This document shows positions 1-7,891 of a stretch of 64,000 nt of DNA, one piece after another. Position 1 is the stretch's first letter. Every line of letters starts with the position of its first letter. A program made the translations under genes and the position numbers. This DNA is from an uncultured Flavobacteriaceae bacterium (lineage in GTDB: Bacteria > Bacteroidota > Bacteroidia > Flavobacteriales > Flavobacteriaceae), in contig CANMLX010000016.1 in the NCBI GenBank assembly GCA_947498845.1, positions 26,464 through 90,463 of the forward strand, in the 5' to 3' direction. The notes under the pieces were generated by a model, which saw nothing but the letters and a program-made list of their open reading frames with translations, did no database searches and was not told the origin of the DNA.

Positions 1-302
1 GGAGCTATTGCTGAACCAATGCCTGAACCAATTTTAGCAGCTGCCCATGTACCTGCTGCAGTTCCAAGAACAGCTCCAGTCGCTGTACTAGCACCTTGTA
101 CAAATGCCGCAGTTCCTTCTTTTCCAACCGCTTGCTTTGGAGCAGTACTTGGAGTGTCAACATTTCTTTGATCCTTTGCTTGCCTAATTCGTTCTGCTAA
201 AACATACCCAACTTGAGCTTCAGAGGTCTCTTTAAGGGTTTGCGTTGATACTAATAATCCTACAGCTACTGCAAGATAAATAAATGATTTCTTTTTAATC
301 AT
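1..302 (-). CDS. Gly/Ala-rich secreted small protein, C-terminus cut by window edge
   Basis: Reading leftwards from an ATG at 302, the frame stays open to the window edge and gives 100 residues without a stop. Residues 1-22 are a signal peptide-like segment (MIKKKSFIYLAVAVGLLVS). A charged, polar stretch follows (about 30-62), then a Gly/Ala/Ser/Thr-rich hydrophobic part with small-residue spacing (GSGIGSAIA near the edge). Such tails occur in membrane-inserting peptides and small bacteriocins, but I do not recognise a family. A divergent regulator lies about 460 bases away. Function unknown. Confidence 0.6.
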   Translation of the reverse strand, partial: MIKKKSFIYLAVAVGLLVSTQTLKETSEAQVGYVLAERIRQAKDQRNVDTPSTAPKQAVGKEGTAAFVQGASTATGAVLGTAAGTWAAAKIGSGIGSAIA

Positions 303-323
303 AATATAAAGGTTTAAAATACT

Positions 324-356
324 ACTGCTTCCCGCAGTGGGTTGAGGGTTGTCCTC
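324..356 (-). promoter_or_regulatory. two small hairpins in the leader of the Gly/Ala-rich gene
   Basis: Between 303 and 432 no gene is seen. Two short inverted repeats lie upstream of the start at 302: ACTGC/GCAGT (324-338) and GAGG/CCTC (344-356). If transcribed leftwards they would form two adjacent hairpins about 20 bases before the start codon. They could be a leader structure or a terminator for the upstream small gene. The stems are short, so this is tentative. Confidence 0.25.
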
Positions 357-432
357 GTTAATAAAATTTTTGTTTTTCTCGATTTAACTTTACTCATCTT
401 AATATCTATTTATAACTAAATTGATATTAGCT

Positions 433-567
433 CTAAAAAACATATACATCATATCCTACAACAACATGATTAATTAAATACGCTAATGCCAGTGTTGCTA
501 AAAACAATAAAAACAGACAACATTTTATTGTGGTTCTTGTTTTCTTTAATTCGTGATGTATATCCAT
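433..567 (-). CDS. 44-residue single-span membrane peptide
   Basis: ATG at 567, stop at 433-435. The product has a charged N-terminus (MDIHHELKKTRTTIK), one hydrophobic segment (about residues 16-35, with two Cys at its start) and a short tail ending VGYDVYVF. It is on the same strand as the Gly/Ala-rich gene and 130 bases upstream of it, so the two may be co-transcribed. A small membrane partner of that kind could be an immunity-like or anchoring peptide. That is inference from layout alone; no family is recognised. Confidence 0.4.
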   Translation of the reverse strand: MDIHHELKKTRTTIKCCLFLLFLATLALAYLINHVVVGYDVYVF

Positions 568-765
568 GTTTAATATAATTTTTTGTTAAAACAAGTGCAG
601 CTTACACCGCACTTGTTTGCTGACTAGCTCAAAAATATTTCTCGTAAGAAATTATATTTGGCGGTGTAAAATTGCGGTAGATGAAACAGTTATCCTAAAG
701 AAGTATGTCTACTTTTATGAATTCTGGGTCTATATTTATAAATTTGGACTGTTATAAAATATTCG

Positions 766-2454
766 ATGCATTTCAAATTCTCTCTTACCATACAAATTCT
801 AGCACTACTGATTTTTCAATCAAGTTTAGGTCAAAATGGTATTCCTGATTCATTAAGATATAGATCTTATCAACAGCTTAAAAAGGGGATATCAAAACAT
901 ATAGACCACAACAATACCTTATGTGCATTATATACAAAAGCCTATGTAAATAAGGCAAAACAAGAAAGAGACACTGTTAAATTAGCTTTTGGCTATTTAT
1001 TTAGCTCATATATTTCCAGTTCCAACGAGGTATTAGCATACGCAGATAGTATAATTAATATTACTAAAACACATACTGGTTATCAATTTCCAGCTTATGG
1101 CTATATGGTAAAAGGAAATTATTACTATGACAAGGGGGATGAAAAAAAGGCATTAAAGTATTATGCTGTTGCGAATGATTTTGCACTACTGCAAAATAAT
1201 ATTAGTCAACAAATAGAGATAAAGCAATTTATTGGGGGACTGTATTATTATTTTGGTAATTATAAAGAAGCACTAAAGATATTTAAGGAGCAACTATCGC
1301 ATATAGAAAACAATCCTGATTCTAATTTTAATAATGAAATAGACTATCTAACAGTATTAGATGACATATCTGAATCCTATATGAGTGGAAAAATGTTAGA
1401 CTCGGCTTTGATATATATTAAAAGAGGTATTAACAAAAGTTTAACCTATAACAATACAGAAATGTATGGGCGTTTTTTATTCAATAGTGGTGTTTATCAC
1501 TATTCAATGAAAGATTATAATAGTGCTTTAGACAGTCTAAATAAAGTTGAACCCTTGTTAAAGAATTACAACGATATTTTAGCTTTGTGCTATTATTATA
1601 AAGCTAAAGTATATCAAGAAAACGATAAAGAAAAAAGTATTGATTATCTAAATAAAGTAGATTCCATTTACCAGATAAATAAAATATCATTATTCGAATT
1701 AAGGGACGTCTACAAAACGCTTTTTGACTATTATTCTAAAGAAGGCTCAGAACAAGAACAATTGGAAAGCGTCAAGAAATTAATTAAAATAGACAGCATC
1801 CTAGATGTAGATTTTAAGCATATCAATACCAATATCATTAAAGATTATGAAGTACCAAAACTTAAGGATGAAAAACATAAATTAGAACAGGAATTATCAT
1901 ACAAAGGTCAACAAAATAAGAGGGGCATAATTTTTGGACTAACTTTGTTAAGTATTTGTTTGATTGCTATACTATTACTTTACAAGAGACAACAACGTTA
2001 CAAAAAACGCTTTAATGACATTATCAATCAGGTGCCTGAATATAATACTAAAGACTCCACACTAAATACTACAAAACCAGACAAAACCATAAATATTTCC
2101 GAAGAAGTTATTAAGCATATTTTAGAACAACTGGATGATTTTGAGACAATACATACCTTTAAAAACAATAACATTACCTTAAATCAATTAGCAAAAGATT
2201 TTGATACCAATACAGCTTACTTATCTAAAGTGATTAACCACTACAAGGACGCTTCGTTTTCTAAATATCTAAATAACCTAAGGGTCGATTATGCAACAAA
2301 CGCATTAAAGAACAATGCTGCTTTTAGGAAGTATACCATTTTAGCCATTGCAGATGAAGTAGGCTTTAATAATCCTGAATCCTTTTCTAAAGCCTTTTAT
2401 AAAAAAACAGGTATTTACCCATCATACTTTATAAAGAAATTAAATGCCTCATAG
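766..2454 (+). CDS. transmembrane TPR sensor fused to AraC-type DNA-binding domain
   Basis: The 562-residue protein has a signal peptide-like start (residues 1-22). A helical region at about 60-345 has TPR-like repeats (for example YFGNYKEALKIF and YNSALDSLNKVEPLL). A coiled stretch follows, then one membrane span at about 387-408 and a basic cytoplasmic linker. The C-terminal AraC helix-turn-helix domain is at about 445-560 (ILAIADEVGFNNPESFSKAFYKK-type motif). The expected topology is periplasmic TPR sensing and cytoplasmic DNA binding, a one-component transmembrane regulator known in Bacteroidota. It is flanked by small peptide genes on both sides, so one of those products could be its ligand or target; this is inference. 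The start follows the first ATG with a good signal sequence. Confidence 0.85.
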   Translation: MHFKFSLTIQILALLIFQSSLGQNGIPDSLRYRSYQQLKKGISKHIDHNNTLCALYTKAYVNKAKQERDTVKLAFGYLFSSYISSSNEVLAYADSIINITKTHTGYQFPAYGYMVKGNYYYDKGDEKKALKYYAVANDFALLQNNISQQIEIKQFIGGLYYYFGNYKEALKIFKEQLSHIENNPDSNFNNEIDYLTVLDDISESYMSGKMLDSALIYIKRGINKSLTYNNTEMYGRFLFNSGVYHYSMKDYNSALDSLNKVEPLLKNYNDILALCYYYKAKVYQENDKEKSIDYLNKVDSIYQINKISLFELRDVYKTLFDYYSKEGSEQEQLESVKKLIKIDSILDVDFKHINTNIIKDYEVPKLKDEKHKLEQELSYKGQQNKRGIIFGLTLLSICLIAILLLYKRQQRYKKRFNDIINQVPEYNTKDSTLNTTKPDKTINISEEVIKHILEQLDDFETIHTFKNNNITLNQLAKDFDTNTAYLSKVINHYKDASFSKYLNNLRVDYATNALKNNAAFRKYTILAIADEVGFNNPESFSKAFYKKTGIYPSYFIKKLNAS

Positions 2455-2562
2455 TATAAAAAACAGGTCTAAATTTATAAATATAGATAACAACCTAGAA
2501 TTATTAAAGTAAAACCACTCATATTTTCATACATTAGATATTCAACATAACAAAATACTCTT

Positions 2563-2742
2563 ATGAAAAAAAAACAAACTTTAGGTAGTTTCACTAAATT
2601 TAAAATCAAAAAATCCACATTTATTTTAGGAGGAAACCCTTATCCTATTGATCCAGGTTTCCCTATAGAAGATGATGATCCTGACAGAAAAAATCTCACA
2701 AAACCTGGTTCTTCTGGTGTTTCGATTAGGCCTATTAGATAG
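2563..2742 (+). CDS. 59-residue peptide with double-glycine leader-like N-terminus
   Basis: The gene runs from ATG at 2563 to TAG at 2742. The first 22 residues are Lys-rich (MKKKQTLGSFTKFKIKKS) and end in Leu-Gly-Gly at 22-24. A Pro/Asp-rich core follows without Cys (starting NPYPIDPGFPIEDDD). Leaders ending in Gly-Gly mark peptides cut and exported by C39-peptidase ABC transporters, and Bacteroidota have many such precursors. No modifying enzyme or transporter is beside it. It lies 108 bases after the TPR-AraC gene and just before a strong terminator, which supports a real short transcript. Function unknown. Confidence 0.55.
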   Translation: MKKKQTLGSFTKFKIKKSTFILGGNPYPIDPGFPIEDDDPDRKNLTKPGSSGVSIRPIR

Positions 2743-2761
2743 TACAACCTCTTATAATCAT

Positions 2762-2796
2762 AAAAAACGCTAAAGTATTTTACTTTAGCGTTTTTT
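2762..2796 (+). terminator. rho-independent terminator after the small peptide gene
   Basis: A perfect 16-base stem (2762-2777 with 2781-2796) has a 3-base loop and an A-tract/T-tract at the ends, so it can act on either strand. It lies 19 bases after the stop of the 59-residue peptide. Confidence 0.85.
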
Positions 2797-2857
2797 CATG
2801 CATATTCCAACATAATTTAATACTATTGCAATTGGTATAACGTCCTAAACCATTATC

Positions 2858-3907
2858 ATGATTTCGAGAAAAAACGCTGCCATTTCAAAATTTATCATCC
2901 ATAAAGTTGGTAATAAGTTTAACGACACTAAAAATGCATTTTCAAGTAAGGAAGTCGATTTTGATGAGGCCAGTTACGATTTAATGTTACCGTTTTTGTT
3001 AAGACCATTTGGCAGCCAAGTACAAAGCTATCGCTTTAACCACCATGCCGATATTAGCCTAAACGAAATCAACAGTTATGCCACACAGTTGTTTAACGAT
3101 GAAGCAGTGTTTACAGAAGTATCACAACATATTGTCACACATTTATATGAGCAGTCCAACTCTGCAAACATAAAAACAGGAGATGTTTTAGTTGTTTTAT
3201 TTGAAGGCATTGAGTTTAGGGACATGACCACCAATGCCATTGGTATTTTTAAAATTGAAAACAAAATCAACTTCTTTCAAACCTACCTAGAAAATAACAG
3301 TTATGATGTATTGGTACAAAAAGGGATTAGTTCTAAAAAAGTAGATAAAGGCTGCTTAATTTTAAACCAGAGTGATACCGAAGGGAACATTATTTTAAGT
3401 GTAGACAATAATAGTTACGATGCCCAATATTGGATTAATCACTTTTTAAATATAAAATATGCCGACGATGCCAACAACCACACCCAACAGTATATAGAAC
3501 TCTGTAAAGATTTTTCTACCGAAATTTTAAAAGCCGACTATGGCGCACAGGAACAAAACGTTTTTTTAGCTAAAACCATAGACCATTTTAAAGAAAATGA
3601 GATTGTAAATGTAGAACGTTTTAAAGAAGATATTTTTGAAGATGAAAAAAGCATTAGGCTTTTTGAAGATTATAAAAAAGTATATGAAGGGGAACAAAAC
3701 GTAGTGATTAGGAATCAGTTTGATGTCGCCGAAGCCGTAGTAAACAAAGAAAAACGTAAAATAAAAACCGATATTAAGCTAGACACCAACATACAAATTA
3801 AACTGGACATTGACGCCCCCGATGCCTCCACAGAATATTTGGAACGTGGTTACGATAATGAAAAGAAAATGCATTACTATAAAGTATTCTTTAATGCAGA
3901 GGCTTGA
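2858..3907 (+). CDS. nucleoid-associated protein, NdpA/YejK family
   Basis: The 349-residue cytosolic protein has the layout of the 37-kDa nucleoid-associated family (NdpA/YejK). The N-terminal half starts with SKFIIHKVGNKF, followed by FYLxPFG-like text (MLPFLLRPFGSQ), a central GVLVVLFEG-like strand (GDVLVVLFEGIEF) and a C-terminal acidic/basic helical part. Length matches the family (about 335-350). Family members bind DNA; their exact role is unclear. It is a single gene after a strong terminator, with its own short upstream region. Confidence 0.8.
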   Translation: MISRKNAAISKFIIHKVGNKFNDTKNAFSSKEVDFDEASYDLMLPFLLRPFGSQVQSYRFNHHADISLNEINSYATQLFNDEAVFTEVSQHIVTHLYEQSNSANIKTGDVLVVLFEGIEFRDMTTNAIGIFKIENKINFFQTYLENNSYDVLVQKGISSKKVDKGCLILNQSDTEGNIILSVDNNSYDAQYWINHFLNIKYADDANNHTQQYIELCKDFSTEILKADYGAQEQNVFLAKTIDHFKENEIVNVERFKEDIFEDEKSIRLFEDYKKVYEGEQNVVIRNQFDVAEAVVNKEKRKIKTDIKLDTNIQIKLDIDAPDASTEYLERGYDNEKKMHYYKVFFNAEA

Positions 3908-3910
3908 TGG

Positions 3911-4150
3911 CTTTTAGTTGTTAGTCGTTAGTCGTTAGTTGGTAGTACTTAGTATTTTAGTTTGCAGTGCTCAGTTGGCAGTGCTCAGTTTTCAGTTGGC
4001 TGCTTTCGATCATCCGTCATTGGTCTTTGGTCATCGGTCATTAATTGAGTGCTTAGTATTCAGTTTGCAGCTTTCGGTCATCGGTCATTGGTCATCCGTC
4101 ATTGGTCATCCGTCATCCGTCATCTACCACCAGTCCAATTATCAATATTC
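3911..4150. repeat. degenerate 7-base tandem repeat array
   Basis: The 300-base gap holds heptamer units that drift along the array. First come GTTAGTC-type units (3918-3950), then CAGTTGG/CAGTGCT units (about 3963-4005), then GGTCATC/GGTCATT/CGTCATC units (about 4010-4125). Many consecutive units keep exact 7-base spacing. A related array lies on the other side of the next gene. An open frame across it is an artefact of the repeat. Confidence 0.8.
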
Positions 4151-4210
4151 AGTTTTCAATCTAACTTTTTATATTAGTAGTTCCTTTTAGCCAAAAACCA
4201 ACAAAAAACC

Positions 4211-4684
4211 ATGCAGCAACACATAAACATACTAATCGACAGACTAAACGATGCCTTTAGAGGGAAAACCTGGTATGGCATTTCTTTTATCGATAAAGTT
4301 AATGATATCGATTGGACTATTGTAAACAAAACGCCTTTTGAGTCGGCTAACTCCATTGCAAAACTTGTAAAACATTGTATGAACTGGCGGTATTTTGCTA
4401 TCGAAAAATTAAACGGTAATGCCACATTCGATATTGAACTCAACACACCTCAAGACTGGACAGAAATTACCATTACATCTCAAAAAGATTGGACCGATTT
4501 GGTTACTGAACTAAAACGTACCCAACAAGGCATAACAACTATTCTAAGCACAAAAAACGATGCCTTTTTAGATAAAACTGTTCCTGGAAAACCTTATAAT
4601 TTTCTCTATTTAATAGAAGGCGTTATACAACATGATGTTTATCACTTAGGGCAAATTGCTATTGTAGAAAAACTAAGTAGGTAG
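4211..4684 (+). CDS. DinB-like four-helix protein
   Basis: The 157-residue soluble protein has the DinB/YfiT-type layout: a His in an N-terminal helix (LVKHCMNWRYF) and a C-terminal HDVYHLGQIA motif, the three His that bind a metal in this fold. Members include thiol-dependent transferases; many have no known role. It is flanked on both sides by heptamer repeat arrays and sits alone between nucleoid protein and tadA. Substrate cannot be inferred. Confidence 0.8.
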   Translation: MQQHINILIDRLNDAFRGKTWYGISFIDKVNDIDWTIVNKTPFESANSIAKLVKHCMNWRYFAIEKLNGNATFDIELNTPQDWTEITITSQKDWTDLVTELKRTQQGITTILSTKNDAFLDKTVPGKPYNFLYLIEGVIQHDVYHLGQIAIVEKLSR

Positions 4685-4685
4685 T

Positions 4686-4790
4686 TATTGGTTGATGGTT
4701 TTTAGTTGTTAGTCACTAGTTGGTAGTATTTAGTTGGCAGTACTCAGTGATCTGTTGGCAGTACTTAGCATTTAGTTTTCGATCATTGGT
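4686..4790. repeat. second degenerate 7-base repeat array
   Basis: After the DinB-like gene stop, units such as TTAGTTG, TTAGTCA, CAGTACT and CAGTGAT continue the heptamer pattern seen before the gene. The two arrays share unit sequence and orientation and so bracket the gene. Confidence 0.65.
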
Positions 4791-4881
4791 CAATTCGATA
4801 TCACAAGTGTTTGATTTTCAAAACTATAACAACAAATCAGGTTATTAGAATTTAAATAGAAATCATGTTAATTTACCTGAG

Positions 4882-4913
4882 TTCGATTAATATCTAGATC
4901 TTTACTATTTTTG
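4882..4913 (+). promoter_or_regulatory. Bacteroidota-type promoter of tadA
   Basis: TTCG at 4882-4885, 20 bases, then TATTTTTG at 4906-4913. This fits the flavobacterial pattern TTTG-N19/20-TAnnTTTG with one change in the -33 box. The tadA ATG begins at 4919, so the message would be leaderless or nearly so. Confidence 0.5.
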
Positions 4914-4918
4914 CTCGT

Positions 4919-5368
4919 ATGATAGATCCTTACGATGATTTGTACTTTATGAAAAAAGCGCTTCAAGAGGCAGAATTTGCTCTTGAAAAAGGTGAAGTTC
5001 CTATTGGCGCTGTAATTGTAATTGACAATAAAATTATTGCACGAGGGCATAACCTCACAGAAACCTTAACCGATGTCACCGCCCATGCCGAAATGCAAGC
5101 CATAACAGCAGCCGCAAATTTTTTAGGTGGAAAATACCTTAAAGGCTGTACCTTATATGTTACGTTAGAGCCTTGCCAAATGTGTGCTGGAGCGTTGTAT
5201 TGGACTCAAATATCCAAAATAGTATATGGTGCAAGAGATTTAGAACGTGGGTGTATTAACTTAAACACAAAACTACATCCTAAAACAAACATTGTGGGAG
5301 GTGTTATGGAAAAAGAAGCGAGTGAAATGATTAAGCATTTTTTTATTACTAAAAGAAACTTAAACTAA
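4919..5368 (+). CDS. tadA: tRNA-specific adenosine deaminase
   Basis: The 149-residue protein carries the zinc deaminase signature: H56-A-E58 (proton shuttle Glu) and P85-C86-x2-C89. TadA converts adenosine 34 to inosine in the tRNA-Arg(ACG) anticodon; the length is typical. Its end is 7 bases from the end of the convergent small membrane protein gene. A near-leaderless promoter lies directly upstream. Confidence 0.9.
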   Translation: MIDPYDDLYFMKKALQEAEFALEKGEVPIGAVIVIDNKIIARGHNLTETLTDVTAHAEMQAITAAANFLGGKYLKGCTLYVTLEPCQMCAGALYWTQISKIVYGARDLERGCINLNTKLHPKTNIVGGVMEKEASEMIKHFFITKRNLN

Positions 5369-5375
5369 ACATTTT

Positions 5376-5600
5376 TTACCTTTGATTTTCTCGCATTTTA
5401 TCTAAATTCTCTTTGGTTAACATATAATCCTTAATGTCTTTGTCTTTCCAACGGTAATAAGCGAATAAGGGAAACACGATAAAAAACAAAAGCATCACAC
5501 CAAAACCAATAAGTTTTTGTGAGTAGTCTACAGATAGTATAAGGCCTGTTAAAATTAATCCAAAAGCTATTAAAGCCAGAATAAGAGTTAGATACTTCAT
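5376..5600 (-). CDS. small two-span membrane protein
   Basis: The 74-residue protein has two hydrophobic segments (about 3-24 and 30-49) and a charged C-terminal tail (RWKDKDIKDY onwards). It starts with MKYLTLILAL. It lies downstream of the DUF1801 gene on the same strand with a 34-base gap, so it may be the last gene of the ClC-DUF1801 unit. No function recognised. Confidence 0.6.
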   Translation of the reverse strand: MKYLTLILALIAFGLILTGLILSVDYSQKLIGFGVMLLFFIVFPLFAYYRWKDKDIKDYMLTKENLDKMRENQR

Positions 5601-5634
5601 TTTACAAAGATAATAAAGAACTTACGTTTTAAAA

Positions 5635-6063
5635 CTAAAGCCCCAATGTAGGTAAATGTTTTACTTTATGGTAAGTTAGTGCCGCTGTAATACAGCTTGT
5701 TAATACCTCTTTAGGAATAGCATCATTTAATTCGAAAACTATAGCTCTAGAGCCTTCAAACGTTAATATATCTTTATACAATAGCCTAAAAGTAGGCACT
5801 AATTTACTAGTACATTGAAAGTACATAGCATATTGTGTTTTTACCTTAGATTTCCAGTTTATTCTAATAGTACTGCCGTATTTTGTAAGGTAGCTTGGTT
5901 CTCCCCATTTTAAAGTTTCTTCAAGAGAAGCAACAGATTCTAGACTATTAGCTGTGGCTATAATTAGCGTTCTAAGATCTTCAAGTTTTTGCCTCACATT
6001 ATTAGGATAAGTATTAAAAACTTCTGTAACTTTTGGGTTGACAATTAATTTTAAATCTTTCAT
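5635..6063 (-). CDS. DUF1801 (YdhG-like) family protein
   Basis: The 142-residue soluble protein resembles DUF1801/YdhG-like proteins: an N-terminal helix ending in VRQKLEDLRTLI, a central LKWGEPSYLTKYGSTIRI strand region and a C-terminal ALTYHKVKHLP. Members have a frataxin-like fold of unknown role. Its ATG shares a base with the TAA of the upstream ClC gene (TAATG), so translation of the two is probably coupled. Confidence 0.75.
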   Translation of the reverse strand: MKDLKLIVNPKVTEVFNTYPNNVRQKLEDLRTLIIATANSLESVASLEETLKWGEPSYLTKYGSTIRINWKSKVKTQYAMYFQCTSKLVPTFRLLYKDILTFEGSRAIVFELNDAIPKEVLTSCITAALTYHKVKHLPTLGL

Positions 6064-7841
6064 TAATGAGTTACATTTATTAGTTGTCTTCTGTAAGCTG
6101 TTAATAATTTAGATTTAGAAATATAACCATAATATTTCCCTTGCTTAATTACAGGTAAATTCCAGGCGCCTGTAGTTTTAAACTTTGCCATAATAGCACT
6201 CATAGAATCTTTATCATAATTAATAATATCGGCATCAGCTTTCATAAGATTAGCAACATCTACTTTATCATATAAATCCTTGTTAAACATAATATGTCTA
6301 ATATCATCCAAACGAATAACGCCTAAAAATTCATGCGCTTCATTAACTACTGGAAAGTGATTTCTTGAAGATTTTGCCACGGCATTTTCCAAGATTTCTC
6401 CCAATTTCATTTCAGGATTGAGCATTATAAAATTCGTTTCAATCACCTTGTCAATCTCAAGCATCATAAGTACATTTTTGTCTTTATCATGTGTAATAAG
6501 TTCACCGCGTCTTGCCAATTTTAAAGTATAGATTGAGTGAGACACATAGTATTTAGTGATAGCGAATGATATGGCAACAACGAGCATTAATGGTACAAAT
6601 AATTCATAGCCTCCTGTAATTTCAGCAATTAAAAAAATTGCAGTAAGTGGAGCATGCAACACCCCAGCCATAAGACCAGACATACCTATTAATGTAAAGT
6701 TAGATTCAGACACGTGAAAATCCAATCCTAAATTATTAATTACTTTGGCAAAAGCATTACCAAGAGTGCTACCCATTACTAAGGTTGGGATAAAAACACC
6801 ACCAACGCCACCTGCTCCAAATGTTGTTGTCATGGCTATAGCTTTAAACAACGCAATTCCCAAAAGAAGTGCTATAACAATCCAGATGTTATCTAAATTT
6901 AAATTAAAAGGGGTATAGCCTATAGCTGCCAAATGATCGCCTTTTAAAAGATTATTCATAACGCCATACCCTTCACCATGAAGTGGTGGTATAATGTACA
7001 ACATTGTACCAATAGCAAGCCCTCCTATTAAAAGGCGTTTAGCACGACTTTCAAACTGTTTAAAATAATTAGTGATTCCAAAAAATACTTTTGAATAGTA
7101 TACAGACATAAATCCTGTGACTATTCCTAAAAGTGTATAAAAAACAATATCATTAATTTCGAATTTGTCGGTCAATTCAAATCGTAACAACACATCTGTT
7201 CCTAAAAAAAAGTAAGAAGTAATTACTGCTGAAACCGATGCTAACAATAAAGGCACTAAAGATGCAAAAGCGATATCTAAGCTAAAGATTTCTATAGCAA
7301 AAACTATGGCTGCAATAGGGGCTTTAAACATCGATGCCATAGCACCTGCTGTGGCACAACCAATAAGCAGCATTCTGGTTTTTGTATTCATATGAAACAG
7401 TCTAGCTGCATTAGATCCTAAAGCTGATCCAACACTTACTGCAGGCCCTTGCAACCCAACAGAGCCACCAAACGCTACCGTTAAAGGCGCTGTTATTAAT
7501 GCTGCATAGATGTTATATCTTGGAATAATCCCGTTTAACTTAGAAATAGCATGAAGTGTTGTAGATATCCCATGACCTATATGTGTTTTTAACCAGGTTT
7601 GTTTAATAATATAGACTAATAGCAACCCTATTATGGGTAGAATAAAATAGAATGAATGGTAATCTTTAAACACATAGGAGTCAAAATAATAACTAATTGC
7701 ATGGGTAAGGTTTTTTAGTACTACAGTACCTATTCCTGCTAAAAACCCCACCAAAATACTTAAAAGATATACAAATTGCTGCTCTGAAATGTGCTTGTAC
7801 TTCCAGATTAAAAATTTGCGTAAAATGCCTTTAAAACTCAT
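6063..7841 (-). CDS. ClC-type chloride channel with C-terminal CBS pair
   Basis: The 592-residue protein has a ClC membrane domain (about 20-435) followed by two CBS domains (about 455-585). Anion-pathway motifs are visible: GHGISTTLH near 89-97, FGGSVGLQGPAVSVGS at 124-139 and GGVGGVFIPTL in the second half. The gating glutamate of the GREGP motif (E148 in E. coli ClcA) is replaced by Gln131. The internal proton glutamate position also appears to be non-Glu (FAIEIF instead of FIIEEM). By family knowledge this favours a passive chloride channel over a chloride/proton exchanger; that is inference. CBS domains suggest nucleotide control. It is the first gene of a unit with DUF1801. Confidence 0.85.
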   Translation of the reverse strand: MSFKGILRKFLIWKYKHISEQQFVYLLSILVGFLAGIGTVVLKNLTHAISYYFDSYVFKDYHSFYFILPIIGLLLVYIIKQTWLKTHIGHGISTTLHAISKLNGIIPRYNIYAALITAPLTVAFGGSVGLQGPAVSVGSALGSNAARLFHMNTKTRMLLIGCATAGAMASMFKAPIAAIVFAIEIFSLDIAFASLVPLLLASVSAVITSYFFLGTDVLLRFELTDKFEINDIVFYTLLGIVTGFMSVYYSKVFFGITNYFKQFESRAKRLLIGGLAIGTMLYIIPPLHGEGYGVMNNLLKGDHLAAIGYTPFNLNLDNIWIVIALLLGIALFKAIAMTTTFGAGGVGGVFIPTLVMGSTLGNAFAKVINNLGLDFHVSESNFTLIGMSGLMAGVLHAPLTAIFLIAEITGGYELFVPLMLVVAISFAITKYYVSHSIYTLKLARRGELITHDKDKNVLMMLEIDKVIETNFIMLNPEMKLGEILENAVAKSSRNHFPVVNEAHEFLGVIRLDDIRHIMFNKDLYDKVDVANLMKADADIINYDKDSMSAIMAKFKTTGAWNLPVIKQGKYYGYISKSKLLTAYRRQLINVTH

Positions 7842-7864
7842 AGCGGGTATATAAAGCTAATAAA

Positions 7865-7887
7865 AAATCCTGCAATAAGCAGGATTT
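7865..7887 (-). terminator. terminator of aspS
   Basis: Perfect 9-base stem (7865-7873 with 7879-7887), 5-base loop, followed on the minus strand by a run of T. It begins 5 bases after the aspS stop. Confidence 0.85.
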
Positions 7888-7891
7888 AGTT

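Noticed and set aside
3939..4190. 83-codon open frame on the plus strand
   Set aside because: It lies entirely within the heptamer repeat array; the product is repetitive (LSVIGH-like units) and is an artefact of the period-7 text.
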